This document shows positions 8,322 to 15,189 of a stretch of 23,688 nt of DNA, piece by piece; the stretch's first letter is position 1, and every line of letters begins with the position of its first letter. A model generated the notes under the pieces. That model was not told the DNA's origin and made no database searches. It saw only the letters and a list, made by a program, of their open reading frames with translations. The position numbers were made by a program, and so were the translations under genes. Source of the DNA: JBOGWA01 sp050693155 (GTDB lineage: Bacteria > Actinomycetota > UBA4738 > CALAEC01); NCBI GenBank assembly GCA_050693155.1, contig JBOGWA010000147.1, forward strand, positions 1-23,688. The letters run 5' to 3'.

Positions 8322-8389
8322 CGGCGCACGCTCCTCGGGTTAGCCGTGGGAACAGACCGGTAGGCTATCCTCGCGCCTCGCCCGAAGCG
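8322..8389. promoter_or_regulatory. Divergent intergenic region, thioesterase / membrane operon
   Basis: 68 bases separate the thioesterase start (8321, minus) from the membrane protein start (8390, plus). TAGGCTATCCT at 8361-8371 contains TANNNT boxes on both strands: TAGGCT and TATCCT on plus, TAGCCT on minus. TATCCT would give about 18 bases before the 8390 ATG. The minus-strand leader carries GAGGAG. No clear -35 on either side. Confidence 0.3.
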
Positions 8390-9163
8390 ATGGACGGACC
8401 TTCCGGAGTGCTCGCCCTGGTTCTCGCCGAGACCGCCGCCGGCGGCTCGGCCGTGCTCTGGCTTACCGGTCTCTGGGGCAACGTGAAGCGCGGATTCTTC
8501 ATCCTGACGGGCTCGATCGTTTTCGCCTGCGCTCTGCTAGCCGCCGTGATCGTCTCGACGATGGCCGCAGACGCACGGGCCGATCTCGTCGGGATCCTGC
8601 TGGGGGCATCGGCCGGACTGATCGGCCTTTCCTTCGTCGCGCTTGTATTCCGCTGGAACGCGGGCGGATCGATTGCCGGCACGCTTGCCGTCCCGGTAAC
8701 CCTCGCGTCGCTGGTCGCGTTCGCCCGACTCGGTGAATCGGCCCTGCCGGTGTCCCTTCTTCAGCTGCTGGCAGGAGCAGCGTTCATGGGGGCTGTGGTC
8801 GACGGTCTGCTCCTCGGGCACTGGTATCTCGTCGACCGCCGGTTACCTCGGGACCACATTCGTCGCCTCACCCTCCTTCTGATCGGGACCGTTGTGGCTG
8901 AGGCCCTCGCCGTCAGTCTTTCGTTCTTTGGGCCGAAAGGCGCGCCGCGCGGCGATTTCAATCCGCTGCTGAGCATCTCCGACCTCGACACCTGGCTGGC
9001 CCTCGGGATGGTCGCGGCGACCGGCCTCGTCGCCGCCTTGATCCAGGCCAGTCTTCGAAGCGACCGGGCCCGAGCGGTGCAGGCCGCTACCGGCTTCTTC
9101 TACCTCGCCGTGATCCTGGCCTTCACTGCCGAGACGGCGGCCAAGATTCGCTTCATCGGCTAG
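8390..9163 (+). CDS. Integral membrane protein of unknown function, eight predicted TM segments
   Basis: 257 residues. Hydrophobic segments lie near 8-28, 36-57, 66-87, 95-113, 121-148, 158-179, 199-220 and 230-250. Charged or polar residues sit inside or at the edge of membrane segments: Glu14, His144 in LLGHWYLVDR, Glu171 and Glu248, which could bind a metal, heme or quinone or carry protons; this is speculation. I do not recognise a named family. It leads a tightly packed run: its TAG stop is followed directly by the ATG of the CPBP-type gene, so the two are probably co-translated. The ATG at 8390 has only a weak gaag upstream. Confidence 0.8.
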   Translation: MDGPSGVLALVLAETAAGGSAVLWLTGLWGNVKRGFFILTGSIVFACALLAAVIVSTMAADARADLVGILLGASAGLIGLSFVALVFRWNAGGSIAGTLAVPVTLASLVAFARLGESALPVSLLQLLAGAAFMGAVVDGLLLGHWYLVDRRLPRDHIRRLTLLLIGTVVAEALAVSLSFFGPKGAPRGDFNPLLSISDLDTWLALGMVAATGLVAALIQASLRSDRARAVQAATGFFYLAVILAFTAETAAKIRFIG

Positions 9164-9802
9164 ATGGAGCCTTCACTCGGCATCCCGATCGTCATCCTCG
9201 TGAGTGCCGGGGCCGCGGCCGTCCCGGTGGCCTGGCTTCTCGTGCGCTCTGGCCGCCTTTCCATTTGGGCCGCCATGTCATCGCTGTTTGCGATCCTCGG
9301 CGTTGTGTCGCTCGGAACGGAACGGCTCCGAGCGGGCGGCGATATCTCGGCTCCCGCCGCAGCAGGGCTCGGTCTTGGTGCGGCGATCGTCTTCTACGCG
9401 GTCACCGTTGCATTCGTGGCGGGTGCGGCCTCTCTCCCGCTCGTCGGTCGACAAACCGAGCAGCTGTACGCGGCGCGATCGGTTCTCCCGTTGTCGTCCG
9501 CTGTCGGGCTCACCGGGCTGGTCGCGGCCGGAGAGGAGTTGTTCTGGCGTGGACTCACCTACGGCGTCGCTGCCCACGTCGCAGGCGACGTCGGTGGCGG
9601 CGCGCTGGTCCTGGCCGGTTACGTCCTGACCAATGCCGCCAGCGGCAGCCTCCCCGTCACACTCGCCGCACTCGTCGGAGGCGCTGTTTGGGGCGGCCTC
9701 GCGCTGGGAACGGGTGGAGTTCTCGCCAGCATGGTCTGCCACGCCGCATGGAGCTCGCTGATGGTTGCCTTCCCGCCCGCCCGGCCGTCTGCGGGCTCCT
9801 GA
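9164..9802 (+). CDS. CPBP-family intramembrane protease homologue (CAAX/Rce1-like) with altered motif 2
   Basis: 212 residues, about six to eight hydrophobic segments. Motif 1 of the CPBP (Abi) family is present as Glu124-Glu125-x3-Arg129 (AAGEELFWRGL). Motif 3 is present in part as His193 (CHAAWS), with Ser in place of the frequent Asn at +4. Motif 2, normally FxxxH, appears as Tyr153-x3-Asn157 (YVLTN), so the usual metal-ligand His is absent. Family members are membrane-embedded glutamate/metal proteases or enzymatically silent relatives used in peptide processing and immunity. With one His ligand missing, activity is uncertain here. The gene starts on the base after the stop of the eight-TM gene, suggesting the two work together in the membrane. 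A GTG one base after its stop probably starts the next gene. Confidence 0.8.
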   Translation: MEPSLGIPIVILVSAGAAAVPVAWLLVRSGRLSIWAAMSSLFAILGVVSLGTERLRAGGDISAPAAAGLGLGAAIVFYAVTVAFVAGAASLPLVGRQTEQLYAARSVLPLSSAVGLTGLVAAGEELFWRGLTYGVAAHVAGDVGGGALVLAGYVLTNAASGSLPVTLAALVGGAVWGGLALGTGGVLASMVCHAAWSSLMVAFPPARPSAGS

Positions 9803-9803
9803 C

Positions 9804-10769
9804 GTGGCGACGGTTTCTGGGTCTGCCGAGGCCGTCCTTCGCGACGGTCGGTTCTGCTACGTCGCGGCCGACGCCAAACAGGGGCCTCACATCACCCCGG
9901 TGGTCTACGTGCTCGACGGCCACCGGTTGTGGCTGACGACCGCGCGGGGATCCGTCAAAGCGAGGTCGTGGGCGCGCGATCCGATGGCCGGCGCCCTCGT
10001 CAGGCACGGAGATCGAGCAGTCACGCTCCGGGGGCGCGTGAGCGTTTACGACGCCATGGACCCGGCCACGTGGCCCGTCTCCGCGCTCCGCGCTCCGCTC
10101 CTTCTCCGCGCGACCGCCCGGTTCTCGATCAAGAACGTGCTCTACTTCGCGGGCTATGCACGCGACGCCCCGCGTGTGCCTCTCGCGTGGACGCCTCCAG
10201 GCCGGATCCTGGCATCGATCGATCTGGACCACGGCGCTGTTCTGGACCTGGATCGAGGAAGGATCGTCGAGCGCTGGGGAACGTGGGGATCCCGCATATC
10301 CCCGCGAACGACCTTCGAGGTGACGCCGCGCCGCAGGATGCCCGACCGAGAGGCGCCGGGGGATCTGCGCGAGGTGCTCGGGGAAAGCGGCGACGGGGTC
10401 ATCGGCTTGTTGGGGAGCGCGGGGCATGCCGTGCTTCCCTGCCGCTGGGCTCGAGCGGCAGCCGAGGGAGCCTTCTACGTGGTGCTTCCGCGCCGGCAGC
10501 TCTCGCTCGTCTCCCCAAAGGCCCGAGGTGTCGGATCGCTCGTCATCGATCGAGCATCCCATTGGCGAGCAGCCGAGATGACGGGGCTCCTCCTTCGAGG
10601 GGAAGTCGAGGTGTTTCTCCCGTCTCGTGTTCGTTCTCGGCGAGCCGGTCTTCTGTCTCGAGCGGAGCGAGCCGGGCCGATGCCTGACGACCCCGCCGTC
10701 CTTCGCCTTCGTCCCAAGGAGGCGGTGTGGTGGAAGGGATGGTCGAGCGGGACGGTCGGTCGCCATTGA
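9804..10769 (+). CDS. Protein with two FMN-binding split-barrel-like (PNPOx) domains
   Basis: 321 residues from GTG 9804, one base after the upstream TGA; a TTG at 9765 would add 13 residues overlapping the CPBP gene and a non-domain Pro/Arg stretch. Residues about 5-85 look like a pyridoxamine-phosphate-oxidase-type split barrel (GRFCYVAADAKQGPHITPVVYVLDGHRLWLTT, then VTLRGRVSVYD). Residues about 187-275 repeat the pattern (DLREVLGESGDGVIGLLG, HAVLPCRW, FYVVLPRRQLSLVSP, TGLLLRGEVEVF). Such domains bind FMN, F420 or heme; the cofactor cannot be decided here. An Arg-rich linker (about 167-183) separates the halves. The 3' end overlaps the SRPBCC gene by about 40 bases, so the two are probably co-expressed. 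Confidence 0.75.
   Translation: MATVSGSAEAVLRDGRFCYVAADAKQGPHITPVVYVLDGHRLWLTTARGSVKARSWARDPMAGALVRHGDRAVTLRGRVSVYDAMDPATWPVSALRAPLLLRATARFSIKNVLYFAGYARDAPRVPLAWTPPGRILASIDLDHGAVLDLDRGRIVERWGTWGSRISPRTTFEVTPRRRMPDREAPGDLREVLGESGDGVIGLLGSAGHAVLPCRWARAAAEGAFYVVLPRRQLSLVSPKARGVGSLVIDRASHWRAAEMTGLLLRGEVEVFLPSRVRSRRAGLLSRAERAGPMPDDPAVLRLRPKEAVWWKGWSSGTVGRH
10716..10722 (+). promoter_or_regulatory. Full-length Shine-Dalgarno AAGGAGG inside the upstream gene
   Basis: AAGGAGG ends 7 bases before GTG 10730 (4 before GTG 10727, 16 before ATG 10739). It is the most complete anti-SD match I noticed in the window and decides the start of the SRPBCC gene, which overlaps the 3' end of the split-barrel gene. 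Confidence 0.65.
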
Positions 10770-11209
10770 GTGTCGTCCGCTCATCGGAGATGGTTGATGC
10801 GCCGCCTCAAGAGGTCTGGCGAATCGTGGCCGACCCGCGGAACCTACCTCGGTGGAATCGACACATTCAGCGTGTCACGGGTGTCTCCGACAACCCCCTG
10901 AAGAAGGGAAGCAAGTACGAGGCCGAACTTCGGGCAGTCGGTCTTTCCTCGCGGGTCGAAGCGACAGTGGTCGATATCGACCCCCCGAGATCCGCCGAAG
11001 TCAGGCTCACCGGTCCCCTCGAAGCCGTCGTGATCACTCGCTTGAAGCCGGTCGGTGCGGGGCGAACCCTTCTCGAGCACGAGGTCGAATACCGCCTCAA
11101 GGGAGGTCCGCTCGGCGAGATGCTCGGCCGGGCGCTCAGCCGCCTCGGTGCGGGCTCCGTTCTCAAGCGGGGGACCCGCGCGCAGAAACGGCAAGTCGAG
11201 GATGGGTAG
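10730..11209 (+). CDS. SRPBCC (START-like) superfamily protein
   Basis: 159 residues from GTG 10730. The helix-grip pattern is visible: a first strand with VRSSEMVDAPPQEVWRIVADPRNLPRWN, where the Trp after DPRNLP is characteristic of polyketide-cyclase/START-like proteins. Strands VTGVSDNPLKKGSKYEAELRAV, SRVEATVVDIDPPRSAEVRL and GRTLLEHEVEYRL follow, then the closing helix LGEMLGRALSRLGAGSVLKRG. These proteins form a hydrophobic pocket for lipids, polyketides or other small ligands; no catalytic residue is evident, so carrier, cyclase or co-chaperone roles are all possible. The start is set by AAGGAGG seven bases upstream. It closes the run that begins at 8390 and is convergent with the LapA-like gene 36 bases away. 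Confidence 0.82.
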   Translation: MEGMVERDGRSPLSVVRSSEMVDAPPQEVWRIVADPRNLPRWNRHIQRVTGVSDNPLKKGSKYEAELRAVGLSSRVEATVVDIDPPRSAEVRLTGPLEAVVITRLKPVGAGRTLLEHEVEYRLKGGPLGEMLGRALSRLGAGSVLKRGTRAQKRQVEDG

Positions 11210-11245
11210 CCTCCCGCCCCCTCGATGTCGGTCTGAGCGAGCCCG

Positions 11246-11590
11246 TTACGGATTTCGCCGTGGTGCTTCCTTGCCCTGGGCTTTCTGGAGCATGCGCTTG
11301 AGAGCCCGCCGTCGTGGGCGGCCGAGGAGCCAGGTGGCCAGGGCGCCGATAAGAGCGCACCCGAGGAAGACCCAGATGAGCGCGATTCGGCTCGAGAAGA
11401 AGACGAAGTCGACATCGACCTCGTCCGAGTTCTGAACGATGAACACGATGAAGATGACGAGGACCGCGAGGCCGAGGACAACCTTCGCGAACTTGGCCCG
11501 CTCGGCCGCCATAATCTGGCCGAGGCCGGGCTCCTCCGCCTCCCTCTCCGGCGGTCCCGGCGGGGACGGCTGCATCTCGTGATCTGCCAC
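11246..11590 (-). CDS. LapA-like (DUF1049) two-TM membrane protein
   Basis: 114 residues from GTG 11590. A Pro/Glu-rich cytoplasmic N-terminus (about 1-25) leads to TM1 (about 36-53), the diagnostic QNSDEVDVDFVFFSSRIAL loop, TM2 (about 69-89) and a very basic tail (RPRRRALKRMLQKAQG). The xQNxxxVxxxFxF pattern between two TM helices is that of the lipopolysaccharide-assembly protein A domain. In E. coli LapA works with LapB in LPS control, but the domain is widespread in Gram-positive and high-GC lineages where its role is unclear. AATAAT (minus, 11603-11598) lies 7 bases upstream of the GTG and could be a -10 for a leaderless mRNA. The gene is divergent from the PAP2 gene. Confidence 0.85.
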   Translation of the reverse strand: MADHEMQPSPPGPPEREAEEPGLGQIMAAERAKFAKVVLGLAVLVIFIVFIVQNSDEVDVDFVFFSSRIALIWVFLGCALIGALATWLLGRPRRRALKRMLQKAQGKEAPRRNP

Positions 11591-11597
11591 TTAGGCC

Positions 11598-11603
11598 ATT
11601 ATT
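11598..11603 (-). promoter_or_regulatory. -10-like AATAAT upstream of the LapA-like gene
   Basis: Minus-strand AATAAT ends 7 bases before the GTG start at 11590, with no Shine-Dalgarno between them. It is one of few AT-rich hexamers in the neighbourhood and fits the short-leader layout seen at other starts. It matches the TATAAT consensus rather than TANNNT strictly. Confidence 0.35.
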
Positions 11604-11642
11604 CCGCGTAGCGATTCACGTCGGTAGTCGTTCTGACTCGGA

Positions 11643-11648
11643 TATCGT
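11643..11648 (+). promoter_or_regulatory. -10-like TATCGT upstream of the PAP2 gene
   Basis: TATCGT ends 9 bases before the ATG at 11658. No Shine-Dalgarno is seen in the nine intervening bases, so a leaderless or very short-leader transcript is plausible. No convincing -35 was found 16-18 bases upstream. Confidence 0.35.
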
Positions 11649-11657
11649 CTCCGCTGC

Positions 11658-12263
11658 ATGACGCATCGGTCTCAACGTCGCCTCGGCAGATCCCTGGCTC
11701 TCCTCGGGCTGGCCTTCTCGGTGGGCGTGGCGGCTCGACGGCAAAACGGTCGCGAGCTGGATGAGCGCTTCTTCAAGTGGGCGAATGCCGGAGTTGCCAC
11801 CCCCGGTCGGGACCGCATCTTCTCGGCCATCACGGAGCTCGGGTCCTTTTGGTCGTCGCTTTCCGCGGCCGGAGTGATCGCGATCTCAGGCAGACGCCGA
11901 GCCGCGGCTCGAGCCCTCGGCGCGGGCGCGGCGACGTGGGCGATCGGGCAGGGACTCAAGCGTCTCTTCAACCGGCCGCGCCCGTACGACGCTCCTGAGG
12001 GTTCGCGCCTCCTCATCGACCGCCCCCAGGGACAGTCGTGGCCGAGCAGTCACCCGGCCGTCCTGCTCGCGTTTGCGACGGTAGCGTCGAGGGAGCTCGG
12101 CATTTCGGCCGCAGGTCGTACAGGGGTGGTGGCCCTCGCAGGCCTCGTCGCCTCCTCTCGCGTGTACCTCGGCGTTCACTACCCGTCCGATGTTGTCGGC
12201 GGACTCCTCATCGGACGAGCGATCGCCGACGCCTGGCCTGGCGACGCCCAGGGTCCGGGCTAG
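11658..12263 (+). CDS. PAP2-family membrane phosphatase
   Basis: 201 residues with the complete three-part phosphatidic-acid-phosphatase signature: KX6RP at Lys101-Arg108-Pro109, PSSH at 129-132 (catalytic-site His132), and SRX5HX3D at Ser167-Arg168, His174 and Asp178. Hydrophobic segments surround these motifs (about 66-78, 88-98, 134-146, 154-166, 179-190). Family members dephosphorylate lipid phosphates such as phosphatidic acid or isoprenyl diphosphates at the membrane; which one is not readable. The N-terminus is Arg-rich and has a short hydrophobic stretch (LALLGLAFSVGVAA). The stop lies 13 bases before the lgt-type ATG, so both are probably in one envelope-biogenesis unit, although a second -10-like box begins at the stop codon. 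Confidence 0.92.
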   Translation: MTHRSQRRLGRSLALLGLAFSVGVAARRQNGRELDERFFKWANAGVATPGRDRIFSAITELGSFWSSLSAAGVIAISGRRRAAARALGAGAATWAIGQGLKRLFNRPRPYDAPEGSRLLIDRPQGQSWPSSHPAVLLAFATVASRELGISAAGRTGVVALAGLVASSRVYLGVHYPSDVVGGLLIGRAIADAWPGDAQGPG

Positions 12264-12266
12264 ACT
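12261..12266 (+). promoter_or_regulatory. -10-like TAGACT beginning at the PAP2 stop codon
   Basis: TAGACT starts with the TAG stop of the PAP2 gene and ends 10 bases before the lgt-type ATG at 12277, which lacks a Shine-Dalgarno. It may drive an internal transcript for the Lgt homologue. No -35 is evident. Confidence 0.35.
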
Positions 12267-12276
12267 CGGTCTCCGC

Positions 12277-13284
12277 ATGGATCTCCTCGCGACCGTCGGC
12301 TGGCCGATTCTCGACCGTATCCGTATCGGCCCGCTCGCGATCTCGCCGCACGGGATCGGGATCGCAGCCGGCTACCTGGCCGGTGCGTGGTGGATGCTGC
12401 GCGAAGGCCCGAAACGGGGAGTGAAGCAGGAACAGATTGGGACGATCCTCGTCTGGGCGCTCGTCGGAGCCATCTTCGGCGCTCGATTCTTCTTCGTCAT
12501 GGGCCACCTCGACGAGTTCGACAGCTTCGGCGACATGCTCGCCATCTGGCGGGGTGGGATCAGCCTCGTGGGAGGCATCCTCGGGGCGATCATCTTCGCG
12601 TACCCGTTCATGCGGAAGTTCAACTACCGGTTCTTGCAGGTGATGGATTCCGCAGCAATCGGCCTGGCGTTCGGGATCATCGTCGGACGCATCGGCGATC
12701 TCGTCATCGGTGACCACCTGGGGAAGCCGACGAACTTCTTCCTCGGATGGACATACGAGGGCGGCGCGCTCCCCGGACCATGGACGGAGGCGGCCGCAGG
12801 ACAGTGGGTTGCGCGGCTCGCCGAAGGCCACACGCAATTCCTCTCCAAAGCAGGGGCGACCTTGGTCGGCCAGGATGGCGCGACGCTCGCCACCGGCTCT
12901 GCGGTGCATCAAACAGCCCTCTACGACTTCTTCATCGCGATCGCCGTCTTCGGGTTCCTCTACTGGCTGTCCCGCAAGCTGAGGAGAGAGGGTGTGCTGA
13001 TCGCGAACTTCGCGATTCTGTACGGTGCCGGCCGCGTGCTGACGGACTTCCTCAGGATCGACAAAACGTGGCCGCTCGGCCTCACCGGGAGCCAGTGGGC
13101 GTCCGTAACCGCGATCCTCTTGAGCGTTGGGCTCCTATTCAGGTACGCGCTACGCCCCGAGCAGCCGCCCGCCCAGGCGACGATCCCCGGCGAGTCGTTC
13201 GGCCCGATCGAGGGAATGGCCGAGCCGTCGTCAGCAGAGCGTCCGACGACCTCTTTCGATCCGCCGACCGAGCCGTCCGGCTAG
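12277..13284 (+). CDS. lgt: Prolipoprotein diacylglyceryl transferase (Lgt) homologue, divergent active-site region
   Basis: 335 residues. ATG 12277 gives the expected Lgt N-terminus; an upstream in-frame extension lies inside the PAP2 gene. Lgt landmarks appear in order: ISPHGIGIAAGYLAG (17-36), VGAIFGARFFFV (63-74), WRGGISLVGGILG (91-103), GRIGDLVIGDHLGKPT (137-152), HQTALYDFF (211-219) and GAGRVLTDFLRID (250-262). Lgt moves diacylglycerol from phosphatidylglycerol onto the lipobox Cys of preprolipoproteins. In the central signature, the Asn usual after GRxG is Asp141 and the Asn-Gly-Glu segment is Ile-Gly-Asp, so this is a diverged branch; Arg138 and Arg253 remain. Residues about 293-335 form a Pro/Ser/Glu-rich tail beyond the fold. 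The stop shares CTAG with the convergent secreted-protein gene. Confidence 0.88.
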   Translation: MDLLATVGWPILDRIRIGPLAISPHGIGIAAGYLAGAWWMLREGPKRGVKQEQIGTILVWALVGAIFGARFFFVMGHLDEFDSFGDMLAIWRGGISLVGGILGAIIFAYPFMRKFNYRFLQVMDSAAIGLAFGIIVGRIGDLVIGDHLGKPTNFFLGWTYEGGALPGPWTEAAAGQWVARLAEGHTQFLSKAGATLVGQDGATLATGSAVHQTALYDFFIAIAVFGFLYWLSRKLRREGVLIANFAILYGAGRVLTDFLRIDKTWPLGLTGSQWASVTAILLSVGLLFRYALRPEQPPAQATIPGESFGPIEGMAEPSSAERPTTSFDPPTEPSG

Positions 13285-13880
13285 GCCAGCCAGTACGAGA
13301 GCTCGACGTCCCCGCCGGCCCCGCTCGAGGTCGCGACGTCCAGGGTAAACCCCGCGCAGTCGAGCGCGAGATAGCCGTCGATGTAGCTCGCGCCCATCTC
13401 GGCATGACCACCCGAGCTCGTACCCAGACCGGGGTTCTGGTTGAAGTCGGCCTCGTACGCGACCGCGGTTCCCGATGACGTCCTCAAGAACAGGTCGTAG
13501 TCGAAGGCGGGCGCGAACGTCGCGACGATGAACAGTCCCTTCTGTTTGGCGTTCGTGTCCACCTGGATGTTCGTGTAGGCGTGCGGGACGACACCCATGT
13601 CGCCCGAGGGGTCGCCGGTGTTGGTGAACCCGACGCCGGGCTCTGTCACGATCGTCAGTGTCGCCGGGCTGGACTCCGTCTGGGCGTCGGTCACGACGGT
13701 TGTGTCGGCGCCGGTCCCGGCTTCTCCAGGTACGTAGGGGGCGCAGACGGCGGGCTTCGGCTTCTTCTTCTTTTTCTTTTTCGCGTCCGCTGGTGTGGCC
13801 GCGAAAGCCCCGAGCAGCAAGCTGCCGAGCACGACGACCGCGAGTCCCCGTCGCGTGATTCCCGCCCGCTTCATCTTCAT
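13281..13880 (-). CDS. Secreted protein with post-signal Lys tract and PPC-like beta domain
   Basis: 199 residues. The signal peptide is Lys/Arg-rich, then GLAVVVLGSLLLGAFAA, with likely cleavage after Ala33 (TPADA). The mature N-terminus would begin with seven Lys (34-40) followed by PKP. The rest is Thr/Ser/Gly-rich and beta-strand-like. FDYDLFLRTSSGTAVAYEAD and IDGYLALDCAGFTLDVATSSG resemble the strand pattern of bacterial pre-peptidase C-terminal (PPC) domains; this is inference from pattern only. Cys46 and Cys175 could pair outside the cell. GGGGGT (13891-13886) lies five bases upstream of the ATG. No enzyme motif. The Lys tract may anchor the protein to acidic wall or membrane polymers. 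The gene lies downstream of mrp on the same strand with 89 bases between. Confidence 0.8.
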   Translation of the reverse strand: MKMKRAGITRRGLAVVVLGSLLLGAFAATPADAKKKKKKKPKPAVCAPYVPGEAGTGADTTVVTDAQTESSPATLTIVTEPGVGFTNTGDPSGDMGVVPHAYTNIQVDTNAKQKGLFIVATFAPAFDYDLFLRTSSGTAVAYEADFNQNPGLGTSSGGHAEMGASYIDGYLALDCAGFTLDVATSSGAGGDVELSYWLA

Positions 13881-13969
13881 GTTCTACCCCCTGTTTGATG
13901 AGCCTCCATAGTTGTTCCCCAAGCACCGTGAAGTATCCTGCCTGCGAATCTAGACGGGCTGGGGCCGGG

Positions 13970-15085
13970 TTATCGCGGCTGGACCGAGAGGCTGAGGGGC
14001 TTCCCGAGCTTGCTCTGGACCTGTTTCGTGAGTGCATCCGCGACTCCCCGGAGGGCCTCGCCCGCCGGTGAGTCCGGCTCGCGCACGACGATCGGGGTAC
14101 CCTCGTCGGAGGCTTCCCGGAGCGTTGGCTGTAGGGGGATTTTTCCGAGGAACGGAACGTCGAGCGTCTCGGCCGTCTTCTCGCCCCCGCCGGTCCCGAA
14201 CAGGTCCGTGATCTCCCCGCAGTGCGGGCAGACGTAGCCGGCCATGTTCTCGATGACCCCGAGCAAACGCATCTTCACGTTCGGGTGCTGCGCCATTCGG
14301 CCTGCCCGCTCGGCGACCTTGCGGGCCGCGTCCTGCGGGGTGGTCACGACGACCATGCTGCCGCCGGGCAAGAACGACGCCAGCGAGAGCGAGACGTCTC
14401 CGGTTCCCGGCGGCATATCGACGAGCAGATAGTCGAGGTCTCCCCAGTAGACGTCGCCCAGGAACTGGGCGAGCGCCTTGTGGAGCATCGGCCCGCGCCA
14501 AATGACCGGCGTCTCGTCCGAGACGAAGAACCCCATCGAGATCACTTTCACCCCGTGAGATTCCAGAGGCAGGATCATGTTGTTGAAGGCGACCGGCTTC
14601 CCGTCGGTGACGCCCATCATTCGCGGGACCGAGAACCCCCAAACGTCGGCGTCGAGCACACCCACTCGGTGACCCTCGGAGGCGAGCGCGGCAGCGAGAT
14701 TGACGGTTACGCTGGACTTTCCAACGCCGCCCTTGCCCGATGCGACGGCGATCACCTGCGTATCGCCCTCGGTGAAGAAGGTGGGGGACTCGGCGGCGAC
14801 CGATCCCCGAAGCCCCGTTACGAGCGTCTGTCGCTGCTCTTCGGTCATCGGGGTCAGGTTGACCTCGATCCGCTCGATTCCCTCGAGACCGGCAAGGGCA
14901 TTCGTGACGTCATCGTTGATCCGGTCCTTCAGCGGACAGCCGGGCACCGTCAGCAGGACGTGTACGCGGACGAGACCGTCTTGAATCTCCACACCTTTCA
15001 GCATCCCGAGGTCGTCGATCGGCTTGCCGATCTCGGGATCGCGGACGGTGTGAAGCGCCTCGCGGATCTGTTTCTCAGTCGCCAT
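13970..15085 (-). CDS. mrp: Mrp/NBP35-family Fe-S cluster carrier ATPase with N-terminal MIP18 domain
   Basis: 371 residues from ATG 15085. Residues 1-95 are a MIP18/DUF59 domain (VRDPEIGKPIDDLGMLKG, LLTVPGCPLKD with Cys50). The P-loop ATPase follows, with the deviant Walker A SGKGGVGKS at 116-124, DADVWGFS at 145-152 and DMPPGTGD at 223-230. The CxxC pair Cys286-Cys289 (GYVCPHCGE) binds the bridging cluster in Mrp/ApbC/NBP35 dimers. The protein receives and delivers [4Fe-4S] clusters in the cytoplasm. The start is chosen because GAGGTG (15100-15095) lies nine bases before the ATG; a GTG at 15097 in that very sequence would add four residues and has no SD. The gene is divergent from a SufR-like regulator. 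Confidence 0.95.
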   Translation of the reverse strand: MATEKQIREALHTVRDPEIGKPIDDLGMLKGVEIQDGLVRVHVLLTVPGCPLKDRINDDVTNALAGLEGIERIEVNLTPMTEEQRQTLVTGLRGSVAAESPTFFTEGDTQVIAVASGKGGVGKSSVTVNLAAALASEGHRVGVLDADVWGFSVPRMMGVTDGKPVAFNNMILPLESHGVKVISMGFFVSDETPVIWRGPMLHKALAQFLGDVYWGDLDYLLVDMPPGTGDVSLSLASFLPGGSMVVVTTPQDAARKVAERAGRMAQHPNVKMRLLGVIENMAGYVCPHCGEITDLFGTGGGEKTAETLDVPFLGKIPLQPTLREASDEGTPIVVREPDSPAGEALRGVADALTKQVQSKLGKPLSLSVQPR

Positions 15086-15189
15086 GCTCTTGCTCACCTC
15101 GGGTGGTAGGCGACTACATATTATCCTGTTTCTGACGGTGCATATTTTCGAAATCCCCCGGGTGGGCGACCGGGGCGGGAGGCCCTGAC
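15086..15189. promoter_or_regulatory. Divergent control region between mrp and the SufR-like regulator
   Basis: 104 bases hold both translation signals (GAGGTG for mrp; GGGAGG at 15177-15182, seven bases before the regulator GTG) and an unusually AT-rich core around 15116-15155. The core contains the perfect 8-base palindrome TTTCGAAA (15146-15153). On the minus strand it contains GGATAATATG, a candidate -10 (GATAAT or TAATAT) for mrp. A self-acting operator for the regulator would be expected here. The palindrome is short, so its role is a guess. Confidence 0.4.

Noticed and set aside
12190..12276. Longer N-terminus for the Lgt homologue
   Set aside because: These 29 codons lie inside the PAP2 gene and are hydrophilic; ATG 12277 gives the family N-terminus and a -10-like box at the right distance.
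13757..13783. T-rich run that could be a terminator
   Set aside because: It is the Lys-tract coding sequence of the secreted protein read on the other strand, with no preceding hairpin.
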